NCBI GenBank assembly: GCA_022777205.1
Contig: JALFGP010000027.1
Coordinates: 30,333-94,332 of the forward strand
Length of the DNA: 64,000 bases
Direction of reading: 5' to 3'
DNA from: Rikenellaceae bacterium
Lineage (GTDB): Bacteria; Bacteroidota; Bacteroidia; Bacteroidales; UBA932
The first letter of the stretch is position 1, and every line of letters starts with the position of its first letter. Under the pieces are notes generated by a model. That model made no database searches. It saw only the letters and a list, made by a program, of their open reading frames with translations, and was not told the DNA's origin. A program made the position numbers and the translations under genes. Shown one piece after another: positions 28,194 through 36,589 of this stretch.

Positions 28194-28248
28194 GTGCGAA
28201 AACCAGCGGAAACTTCAAACAAAATATAGTTTCCGCTGGTTTTCGCAC
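28194..28248. terminator. Perfect 21-bp inverted repeat between convergent genes, probable bidirectional terminator
   Basis: GTGCGAAAACCAGCGGAAACT / AGTTTCCGCTGGTTTTCGCAC with 13-nt loop. Confidence 0.6.
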
Positions 28249-28250
28249 GT

Positions 28251-29462
28251 TTAGTAGAGGAATCCCAGCATCCAAAGAGGCAGCTTTGCGCCATCAGGCA
28301 TATCCCAGTCATCTGCAAATATATACGAATCGGGAAGTCCTGCAATTTGAGAGAAATCTTTGCTTCTCCCGCCAATTTCAAATGTGTATTTTGAATCAAT
28401 CTTGAAATCCCCTTGAGCTTTACCATACTCTACCAGATGGGATTCTGACAGACTGTTGATGGCGAAGCTCTCTCTTGCCGTCCCTATTTCAACCTTGTCA
28501 GGGGCAATGGCATACAGAAGGTTGGGATTTTCCAGATAGACTTTATCCGGTTTGGAAAGCTTGCCCGTCTTTTTCTTGTCTGAATACAGCAGATTAAGTA
28601 TTTTGGCATCTCCCAAATACTTGAGATACTCGACGACAGTATCTCTGCCGATTTCCATAGAACCGGCAAGTTTGTTCGCATTGACCTCAAACGGAACCTC
28701 TTCAGCTATGAGCTTGACCAAAGCCTGTACTTTTCGAATATTCACCACATCAACTTTGCATATCTGCGGCAATTCCGTTTCTATGATGTAGTTCACCACC
28801 TGCTCTATACGGGTGAAGTATTCCCCCTCTCCCTCAAGCAGGAACGGATAGTAGCCTTTTGCAAGATATTCCTTGAAGAGAGGAATCGGTTTGCATTTTG
28901 ACGAGACCATCTCCCACAAGTCGACAGGATGAGTAAGGATTTCCTCCAACGTCCACTTCGGAAAATCCAGCCCGTGATAGAAACGCAGCGCTCCCCGGAA
29001 CGACAAGCCGGGCATAGTGTACTTGATTGCACGTCGAGACAGGTCGGCATCACCTTCTTTGAGTTTAAGAAGAGAGGATCCGCTCACAATGAGTTTCAGT
29101 TTCGGGAAGAGCTCATATATCTCTTTTACCTCCTTGCTCCAGTTCGATGTGCCGGGCTTATACTTGTGGATTTCATCAACGACCAGCAGTTCTCCTCCAT
29201 TGATGAAGAACTGTTCGGCGAGTTCCACCAAAGAGAGTGTGGAAAAATCAACCGAATCAGCCGAGCAATAGAGCGCTCTTCTGTCTCCGATTTGGTAATT
29301 GCGCTTTACATATTGTCTCAGAAGAGTGGATTTGCCTACACCCTTCGGACCCATTATGCTGATAATCTGTGCATTCCAATGGATTTGGTCCATCTGTTCA
29401 CGAACAATATCCATTGATGTATTGGCAAGTAACCTGTCGTGTTTCCGAAATAACGTATCCAT
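28251..29462 (-). CDS. AAA ATPase with DUF4143-type C-terminus
   Basis: Walker A GPKGVGKST, Walker B LLVVDEIHKY, FEIGGRSKDFSQI C-terminal region. Confidence 0.88.
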   Translation of the reverse strand: MDTLFRKHDRLLANTSMDIVREQMDQIHWNAQIISIMGPKGVGKSTLLRQYVKRNYQIGDRRALYCSADSVDFSTLSLVELAEQFFINGGELLVVDEIHKYKPGTSNWSKEVKEIYELFPKLKLIVSGSSLLKLKEGDADLSRRAIKYTMPGLSFRGALRFYHGLDFPKWTLEEILTHPVDLWEMVSSKCKPIPLFKEYLAKGYYPFLLEGEGEYFTRIEQVVNYIIETELPQICKVDVVNIRKVQALVKLIAEEVPFEVNANKLAGSMEIGRDTVVEYLKYLGDAKILNLLYSDKKKTGKLSKPDKVYLENPNLLYAIAPDKVEIGTARESFAINSLSESHLVEYGKAQGDFKIDSKYTFEIGGRSKDFSQIAGLPDSYIFADDWDMPDGAKLPLWMLGFLY

Positions 29463-29582
29463 ATGAGCTTCTTTTACGTCTCAAAGGTACAAAATATGTT
29501 GCACATAAACAACAGTTTTATTGAAAAGTGCTGTTTAAGCGCAACACTTTCGAGTATAATCCAAGGTTACATAAGATAGATT

Positions 29583-30101
29583 TCATTTCACAATAGGGTC
29601 CCCGCAGTAGTCCTTCCTGCCGCAGTCCCGGCACCTGAACCCTGCCCATACCGAGTCTAAATGATCCATTGCGGCGGCCACGAGCGCGGAGTCGTCCGTA
29701 AGTATGCCCGCCTCAAAGTTGCGTCTGCGGCCGGACTTCATTCCCATCCCGGCGCCGGTCAGGTTGGCAGACCCTATGTAGGCCTCCTTCCCGTCGAAAA
29801 CGAATATCTTGAAGTGCACCCTGGGGCACAGGGCCCTCTCCAGCCCCGTAAAGAGTGACGGATATCGGTCGAACTCCTCACGGAAGACGGGACCGGGCTC
29901 CTTGGCGTGCAGGAGCCTCACATTTACGCCCTTGCGGACCAGATTTGCAAGGACGGCAAGGAAAGGCAGGCTGTCGAGGCCCAGCTTGATGTGCAGGTCC
30001 TTTATGTCGGCGGTCCCTATCCAGAGGGATGACTTCACCGAGGCGCAACGGGCGATGACCTCGTTGTAATGGTCAGTGTCACAGATGTATCTTGTCGGCA
30101 T
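29583..30101 (-). CDS. Phospholipase D-like (single HKD) protein with Cys-containing C-terminus
   Basis: VHFKIFVFDGKEAYIGSANLTGAGMG (HxK…GSxNLT); tail CRDCGRKDYC; ATG 30101 preferred, 30143 possible. Confidence 0.78.
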   Translation of the reverse strand: MPTRYICDTDHYNEVIARCASVKSSLWIGTADIKDLHIKLGLDSLPFLAVLANLVRKGVNVRLLHAKEPGPVFREEFDRYPSLFTGLERALCPRVHFKIFVFDGKEAYIGSANLTGAGMGMKSGRRRNFEAGILTDDSALVAAAMDHLDSVWAGFRCRDCGRKDYCGDPIVK

Positions 30102-30124
30102 AGGCGAATTATTTGACGATAAAG

Positions 30125-30241
30125 TTAGTGAATAACTCTGCATAGCTTGCAGTTGGATATTATTCCATTGTCATAAAGAATCATTTCGCCGCTCTCTGTA
30201 GTTCCGATGGCCACCGGCCATCTGCAATCATTGTTGTCCAT
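30125..30241 (-). CDS. Small Cys-containing ORF (38 aa)
   Basis: MDNNDCRWPVAIGTTESGEMILYDNGIISNCKLCRVIH; starts 3 nt after the stop of the 30245 gene; missing from the ORF track. Confidence 0.45.
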   Translation of the reverse strand: MDNNDCRWPVAIGTTESGEMILYDNGIISNCKLCRVIH

Positions 30242-30244
30242 ATT

Positions 30245-31294
30245 CTATAATCCTTTAAGTTCCCTGTGTATCTTCCTGAGAGCCTTCAGGAAATCCCCGG
30301 CCAAATTATCGTCTTTTCGGCAGTCCGGAAGCCGGGAGATTTCCTCCAGTTCGAAATACTCAATGCCCCTCCTCCAGACGAACTCCCCGAGGCTCTCTCC
30401 TGAAGGGCGGCTCTGTGCCTCGTGCATGAACTTGTCAATGAACTCCTGCTCTGAGCAGTTCTTCCACCAGAAGAAGCGCGTCCCGTCCTGCTCGCTTATC
30501 TGCTGCACGGTCACGTCCACCTTCACCTCGAAGGTGTTCATCCTCAGAAGGTCCGGGATCGGGTAGTCCTGATGAGTCACGACTGCGTGAGTCGCATAGC
30601 ACATGCATATATGGTCGAGTTTCGGATGCCTCAGCCAGCTTTCCGCCCAGGTCGTGCCGTCGTCGAGATGATTGTCGATGTCAAGCTCGGCATCGCTCAT
30701 CGAGGACTTGTGTCCGCAGCCCGGATTCCAAAATGGACGGCAGGAGATGATTCCCAGGTCGCCTTTGACATCCCTCTGGAGGGTGTCGTTGATAAGGATC
30801 ATCCTCGTGAAGTCGGACCCGTAGAACCCGTCATCCTCCAGGTGTATAACGTCCTGCGCCGAGTCTCCCCAGTACTTCAGCGTCCCTTCCACCGTGAGGT
30901 CATCGTCCTTGGGGTCCATCGGGAGGTCGAGGATGTTCCGGTACATCCTGCCGGTCCTGGAGAACATGTTGCAGGTAAGTTTATACAGATGCGCATTGAC
31001 GCTCTCCATCCTTTTTACCTCTGCCTCGGAGCAATGGATTTCGAACATCTTCGAAAGAAGATAGTATCGTCTCCCGAGCAGGTCCTCAACCTTCTCGGCT
31101 GTCCTTTCGCTCTTCTCCCACCGTCTGGACGAGAGCTTCAGGGGGTCTCCCGTGAGGCGGAGTATGCTTTTCTCCACGTTCTGCACCTCTGCGCGGTATC
31201 TCTCTATTCTCTCTTCTTCCGGGAGTGTCTCAAGAGCATCAATGGTCTCAAACCATTTCATTTGCTGCTCATATAAATCGCCGTAATGTTTCAT
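30245..31294 (-). CDS. Uncharacterised protein (349 aa)
   Basis: Long intact ORF; no family recognised. TATATTTG box on the minus strand (31316-31323) supports start at 31294. Confidence 0.7.
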   Translation of the reverse strand: MKHYGDLYEQQMKWFETIDALETLPEEERIERYRAEVQNVEKSILRLTGDPLKLSSRRWEKSERTAEKVEDLLGRRYYLLSKMFEIHCSEAEVKRMESVNAHLYKLTCNMFSRTGRMYRNILDLPMDPKDDDLTVEGTLKYWGDSAQDVIHLEDDGFYGSDFTRMILINDTLQRDVKGDLGIISCRPFWNPGCGHKSSMSDAELDIDNHLDDGTTWAESWLRHPKLDHICMCYATHAVVTHQDYPIPDLLRMNTFEVKVDVTVQQISEQDGTRFFWWKNCSEQEFIDKFMHEAQSRPSGESLGEFVWRRGIEYFELEEISRLPDCRKDDNLAGDFLKALRKIHRELKGL

Positions 31295-31332
31295 TGTTTT
31301 TTGAATTTTATGCTGCAAATATAGTATATATT

Positions 31333-31399
31333 ACTGCAAGAATATGGCAGGAAGAAATCCTGTCGCAGAATCTTTAATGTGCTGCCATATTCTTGCAGT
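31333..31399. repeat. Perfect 18-bp inverted repeat, 31-nt spacer, in divergent intergenic region
   Basis: ACTGCAAGAATATGGCAG … CTGCCATATTCTTGCAGT. Confidence 0.75.
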
Positions 31400-31442
31400 G
31401 AAACTTGCTTTCTTTGTACTCTGAAACCAATAAACAATAAAT

Positions 31443-31580
31443 ATGACACTTTCTGAACTGCTCTGCAAGGTATCGTTCGACGAGCTCATACCCACTCTGG
31501 AAGAAGTGTATGACGTGAAGGACATCTACTCCTACAGGGAGGCGTTCGATGAGCTTATGCTCAAGTCTAGAATATATTGA
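31443..31580 (+). CDS. Small ORF (45 aa), possibly the N-terminal remnant of a longer gene
   Basis: MTLSELLCKVSFDELIPTLEEVYDVKDIYSYREAFDELMLKSRIY; codon-like reading, not in the ORF track. Confidence 0.4.
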   Translation: MTLSELLCKVSFDELIPTLEEVYDVKDIYSYREAFDELMLKSRIY

Positions 31581-31835
31581 CAGGACTCTGGAAAGGAACG
31601 GAGGCACGATGGAAGTGAGTTCTGGCAGGAACAGCTCTCACCCACTGCCGTACAATATGTCGTTGGCGGAGCTTTCAAAGGCGAAGCCTATCATATAATG
31701 TTTTTCTAAGTAGGCGTCAAAATAGTAAGCACAAAGAATGAGTTGAATTAAATTGACTATATTTGCGTTATACTTTCGATTCATCTCAACTGTTATAGAA
31801 ATTATAACCGACAACAATTCAAATAGTAACTTTGT

Positions 31836-33644
31836 ATGTACAAACACATTCTCACAATCGCATTATCCACTTTGTCTATTTGCATTTCCCATGCTCAAAG
31901 CACTTGGATGGACAATCCTTTTGCATCGAAGGGCACAATTGTCGCTCCGGTGCTGAGCAGTTCGCTTGTGGATGAGATTGTGATTGTTTCCGATAATCCT
32001 GGAGACTGGAAATTCAACGCATCTTTAGAAAATGATGGAGAGAAAGAAATAATCAGCATATCGATGGACGCTCCTCAGCCTTGTGCACCGGCAAAGTTCA
32101 ACGTCTATTTCACATTTCCTCAGAAAGGCGCCTTCAACACTTGGAGTTCGGACGTCTATTGCGGAACCCATCTCGACCCGTTCTGGGGCAGCAGCAACGG
32201 TTCCAGCGCACTTGCGTTCAGAATGCCGCTCTATGAGTATTTCGACGACAACGATACAAACTGCCTGACAATCGCATGCAGCGAGACTTTCAGACGGGTG
32301 GAGGCAGCCCTCGGCGTGATGGAGGAAGGTTGCGACGTCTGTTCGGAGTTGCGTTTCTTTAGAGAAGCCGAGGCTCCGATGAGCCATTATGAAACCCGGA
32401 TTATGCTCGACGGGCGTCGCGTGTTTTGGGGAGAGACCATTCAGGAGGGCGTCAGGTGGATGATGGAAGAAAAGGGTCTACAGGCCTTTGACACTCCTGA
32501 AGCCGCTTTCGAGCCGCTCTATTCAACTTGGTACCAGTTCCACCAGAACGTGACTGACAAGACAGTCGAAGAAGAATGCAGGCTCGCGGCGGATCTCGGA
32601 ATGAAAACCATAATTCTTGATGACGGATGGCAGACTGCCGATGGAAACAGAGGTTATGCTTTTTGTGGAGACTGGAGACCGGCTCCCGAAAAATTTCCGG
32701 ATATGGCCGCACACGTCGCCGCAGTGCACAAACTCGGTATGAAATATATGATTTGGTACAGCGTGCCTTATGTCGGATTCAACAGCGAAGCATACGCAAA
32801 GTTTGAGGGAAAATATCTCTATATTGACTGGGGCAGCCGCTGCGCCGTGCTTGACCCACGTTTTCCGGAGGTCAGAAAACATCTTGTGGAATTGTATTGT
32901 AAGGCGCAGAAAGATTGGCATCTGGATGGTTTCAAACTCGATTTTATCGACAGTTTTGGGCTGCGGGGAGAGGATCCGGCCGTAAAGGAGAACTATGCCG
33001 GACGCGACATTATGAATGTCAGTGAGGCGGTGAATGTGCTGATGAAAGAAGTCTCCTCTGCGCTGAAGGCCATAAAGCCGGACATTCTCCTTGAATTCAG
33101 GCAGCAATACATCGGGCCGGCCATCAGACAATACGGCAATATGTTCCGCGCTGCCGACTGTCCCGGAAATGCGAAGGACAACAGAATGAGAATAGCTTCG
33201 CTGAGGCTCACGAGCGGCTCGACGGCCGTACACTCGGATATGTTGGAATGGAATCTGGAAGAAACTCCGGAGAATGTCGGACGCGCGATAATCAACTCTA
33301 TTTTCGGAGTCATCCAGTATTCCGCGATGTTGAAGGATATTCCGCAAGAACATCTTGCTGTAATGCGAAAATGGATGGCATTTGCATCAGAGCACCGCGA
33401 GACTCTGCTGCATAGCGAGTTCCGCCCTCATCACCCCGAACTTGGCTACCCGCTCATCGAGGCAGAGAGTGACTCAGAACTCATAATTGCCGTCTATCAG
33501 GACAACGCCGTCGTTGAGGCTGCCCCTCGCGGCAAGCGTCTCTACATCCTCAACGCATCCGGATCTGAGCGCATAGTCATCCGCCGCGGTGACAAACTCC
33601 GCACTGTAAAGGTTCCTTGCGGTGACTGGAAAGAGGTGAGATGA
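31836..33644 (+). CDS. GH36-like alpha-galactosidase, secreted
   Basis: Signal peptide MYKHILTIALSTLSICISHAQ; IILDDGWQT; WHLDGFKLDFIDSF; HSDMLEW. Confidence 0.85.
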   Translation: MYKHILTIALSTLSICISHAQSTWMDNPFASKGTIVAPVLSSSLVDEIVIVSDNPGDWKFNASLENDGEKEIISISMDAPQPCAPAKFNVYFTFPQKGAFNTWSSDVYCGTHLDPFWGSSNGSSALAFRMPLYEYFDDNDTNCLTIACSETFRRVEAALGVMEEGCDVCSELRFFREAEAPMSHYETRIMLDGRRVFWGETIQEGVRWMMEEKGLQAFDTPEAAFEPLYSTWYQFHQNVTDKTVEEECRLAADLGMKTIILDDGWQTADGNRGYAFCGDWRPAPEKFPDMAAHVAAVHKLGMKYMIWYSVPYVGFNSEAYAKFEGKYLYIDWGSRCAVLDPRFPEVRKHLVELYCKAQKDWHLDGFKLDFIDSFGLRGEDPAVKENYAGRDIMNVSEAVNVLMKEVSSALKAIKPDILLEFRQQYIGPAIRQYGNMFRAADCPGNAKDNRMRIASLRLTSGSTAVHSDMLEWNLEETPENVGRAIINSIFGVIQYSAMLKDIPQEHLAVMRKWMAFASEHRETLLHSEFRPHHPELGYPLIEAESDSELIIAVYQDNAVVEAAPRGKRLYILNASGSERIVIRRGDKLRTVKVPCGDWKEVR

Positions 33645-33698
33645 TGGAAAGATGCGGTCTCCATTAGCCCAGCCTGTTATCTAAAGCAAATTGATTTT

Positions 33699-33745
33699 GA
33701 AACTCAGCGAAAATGGTCGATTTCTGGCCATTTTCGCTGAGTTTC
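33699..33745. terminator. 18-bp perfect inverted repeat, probable terminator
   Basis: GAAACTCAGCGAAAATGG / CCATTTTCGCTGAGTTTC, 11-nt loop, followed by TTGGAATTTTTTC. Confidence 0.6.
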
Positions 33746-33879
33746 TTGGAATTTTTTCATAATACCGGCAACGGCTGAGGATGGTTTCATCCCCAATAAA
33801 CTTTTACGTAAAAATATGATTTTTCTACATTTGCTCAAAAAATATCACCACAGCGCAAAGACTTAAGCCGGATTTTGTG

Positions 33880-33887
33880 TAAGTTTG
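33880..33887 (+). promoter_or_regulatory. Bacteroidetes -7 box (TAAGTTTG) for the susC-like gene
   Basis: TAnnTTTG 16 nt upstream of ATG 33903. Confidence 0.45.
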
Positions 33888-33902
33888 CGGAAATTGCGTT
33901 GT

Positions 33903-36587
33903 ATGAGAAAATTTTTAGTCTGCATAACCTGTCTGTTGTTTCTGATAAGCCAGGTGGCGGATGCGGCTCCGAGACGGCGGAAGAAGGCGGTCAAGAGGAT
34001 GGCTCCGTTGGAACAAGTCGGTTTTCAGATGCCTTCAACGATAACGGATACCGTTAAAGCTGTTCCGGCCAAGGGGCTGTATATGAATGCGCTCGATTTG
34101 CTTCAGGGACAGTCTGCCGGTGTCAATGTCACTAACGACGGAATCAATGGCAGCGCTGTGCTCAACAGTGTGAGGGTGAGAGGATCTTCTTCCATCTTGG
34201 GCGCTAACGACCCTATGGTCATCATTGACGGAGTGATTTCAGACATCACTGCTCTTTCTGCTCTCTATCCGTCCGACATCGAGAGTTTCACGATTTTGAA
34301 AAACACCTCAGAAACAGCTGCTTATGGTTCCGACGGATCTGCGGGAGTGATTCAGGTCAAGACCAGGATGAACTCCGGAGAGGGGTTCCGCATAGCCTAT
34401 GAGGGCCATTTGGCGGTTTCAGCTCCATACGGCGGTCTGCAGATGCTCTCCGCCGATGAATACCGTGCCGTGGCAGCGGACAGAGGCCTGTATATCAACG
34501 ACGGAGGCAGTTCCACGAACTATTACTCCGCTCTCACCCGTCCTTCCTTCGTGCAGAACCATTATGTGGCATTGGGAGGGGGCTCCGGTCCTTTCGGCTA
34601 CAGGGCATCCGTGGGATATGCCCAGGACAACAGTGTGCTCAAGGACAAGGGCAACGATAATATAGTCACAAAACTGGATGTGAATCAGACACTTCTGAAT
34701 GACCGCATAAATCTGGACCTGGGTGTAGTGGGGTCACTTTCAAGAAACTATGGACTGAATGACCCGAAGAAAATATTCTATTCCGCCGCCTGTCAGAATC
34801 CCACCTACGACGCGGAAGCAAATTTCCGTAATCCCAACGCCGTTCTCATAGGTGCGCCTCTCGCGATGATTGCTGCCAAAAACGACAGCCGCAATATGAA
34901 CATCGCCACTCACGCATCATTCAGTTACGATATCCTTGACTGTCTTGCCCTGAATGCTTTCGGCTCCTATTATTTCACATCCTATGAAACTGCATTTACG
35001 GATGGAGGCAGTGCATCCCGCAGCGAATCCAAAAAGGACGACCTTTTGTGCAATGTCTCCCTGCACTACGACAAAACCTGGGGTGACCATAATTTCTCAT
35101 CACACATCAGGACTGAATATCACGTCGAGCGCAACTCCGGATTCCGGACTGGGGTACGCTCACTTGCCAATCCTCTTTTCGGTTACGACAATCTCGGGGC
35201 AGCCTCCTCAATTCCGCTGGGTGGTACCGGCAGCAACTATCTCGAAAAGAAACTGCTCTCCTTCGGAATTGAACTGGATTACAATCTGATGGGACGTTAC
35301 AAATTCGCACTTAATGCCCGCACCGACGGCTCCAGCCTGCTCGGCGATGCCCACAAGTGGGGATTCTTTCCGTCTGCTTCGTTCGTTTGGGATGTCAAGA
35401 AGGAAGACTTTCTCGTTGACAACCAAACCGTTTCATCCCTTAATTTCAAGGTCGGATACGGGCGTTCCGGAAATATCGGAGCCATAAATTCTTATGTGAA
35501 CGGCAATTATGCTCAGCCCCTAGGTGTGGTGCCTGTCTATGGCTATCCCCTCCTCGCTCTCGGAACCACTTACAATCCCAATCCCGACATAGGTTGGGAA
35601 AGAGTATCTTCGGTCAATGCAGGCGCTGAACTGGGGATGTGGAACAGCCGCTTCCTTTTTACCATAGAGTACTACTATTCCAGGACAGACAATATGCTCT
35701 ATTCCTACGACGTGCCCGTGCCTCCCTTCACCTACGACAAGATGCTCGCCAACCTCGGCAAAATGAGCAATATGGGTGTGGACCTGGGCGTTGCCTTTGC
35801 GCCAGTCAAAACCAGTGACATAGACCTTGTCATAAGTGCAAACGTCTCCTGGCAACGCAACCGTCTGGAATCGCTCAGTGGCACCTGGATGGGTATGGAA
35901 CTGGATGCCGACCGGATTTCTCCCATTGCCTCAGTTTCTGGGGCAGGACAGGTCGGGGGTGACAACAATGTGGTTTACCAAATCGTGGGAGAGCCTGTCG
36001 GAGTCTTCTATCTGCCTCATTGTGAAGGACTTGTGCAGAATGAAGACGGGACCTGGCGCTATAATATAGTGGACCTTGACGGCGATTCAAGCGTGGACCT
36101 CGGTGATTACGGAGACCGTCAGGTGGCGGGGCAGGCAATTCCGAAATTCACTCTTGGCTCAAGTATCAGTTTCAGATGGAAAAGTCTCTATCTCATAATG
36201 CAGATCAATGGGGCCTTCGGTCATAAAGTCTTCAACGGAACGGCTTTGGCTTATAGCAATATGACCTCATTTCCATCCTACAACGTGCTCAGAACTGCCC
36301 CCGGGAAAAATATTGCAGACCAGAGAGTTTCCGACTATTGGCTCGAAAAGGGAGACTATGCCAATATTGAGCATCTGACCTTGGGCTACGAATTCCTGCT
36401 TCCCAAGTCGGCTGTCCAATCCCTGCGTATCTCCTTCTGTGTCAAGAATCTGGCTCAAATGACATCCTATTCCGGCCTCACACCTGTGATAAACAGTTAT
36501 GTGGTGAACGGCACTCTTGGAATAGACGACAAGATGTGCTGGCCGCTTTTCCGTACCTACTCTCTGGGATTCAGTATAAGATTTTGA
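33903..36587 (+). CDS. SusC/RagA family TonB-linked outer membrane protein lacking the N-terminal carboxypeptidase-like domain
   Basis: LQGQSAGVNVTNDGINGSAVLNSVRVRGSSSILGANDPMVIIDGV; SDIESFTILKNTSETAAYGSDGSAGVIQVKT; C-terminal FSIRF. Confidence 0.9.
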   Translation: MRKFLVCITCLLFLISQVADAAPRRRKKAVKRMAPLEQVGFQMPSTITDTVKAVPAKGLYMNALDLLQGQSAGVNVTNDGINGSAVLNSVRVRGSSSILGANDPMVIIDGVISDITALSALYPSDIESFTILKNTSETAAYGSDGSAGVIQVKTRMNSGEGFRIAYEGHLAVSAPYGGLQMLSADEYRAVAADRGLYINDGGSSTNYYSALTRPSFVQNHYVALGGGSGPFGYRASVGYAQDNSVLKDKGNDNIVTKLDVNQTLLNDRINLDLGVVGSLSRNYGLNDPKKIFYSAACQNPTYDAEANFRNPNAVLIGAPLAMIAAKNDSRNMNIATHASFSYDILDCLALNAFGSYYFTSYETAFTDGGSASRSESKKDDLLCNVSLHYDKTWGDHNFSSHIRTEYHVERNSGFRTGVRSLANPLFGYDNLGAASSIPLGGTGSNYLEKKLLSFGIELDYNLMGRYKFALNARTDGSSLLGDAHKWGFFPSASFVWDVKKEDFLVDNQTVSSLNFKVGYGRSGNIGAINSYVNGNYAQPLGVVPVYGYPLLALGTTYNPNPDIGWERVSSVNAGAELGMWNSRFLFTIEYYYSRTDNMLYSYDVPVPPFTYDKMLANLGKMSNMGVDLGVAFAPVKTSDIDLVISANVSWQRNRLESLSGTWMGMELDADRISPIASVSGAGQVGGDNNVVYQIVGEPVGVFYLPHCEGLVQNEDGTWRYNIVDLDGDSSVDLGDYGDRQVAGQAIPKFTLGSSISFRWKSLYLIMQINGAFGHKVFNGTALAYSNMTSFPSYNVLRTAPGKNIADQRVSDYWLEKGDYANIEHLTLGYEFLLPKSAVQSLRISFCVKNLAQMTSYSGLTPVINSYVVNGTLGIDDKMCWPLFRTYSLGFSIRF

Positions 36588-36589
36588 CA

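Noticed and set aside
31333-31399. Invertible (phase-variable) promoter
   Set aside because: Spacer of 31 nt is too short and no site-specific recombinase is present in the window; kept only as a possible operator
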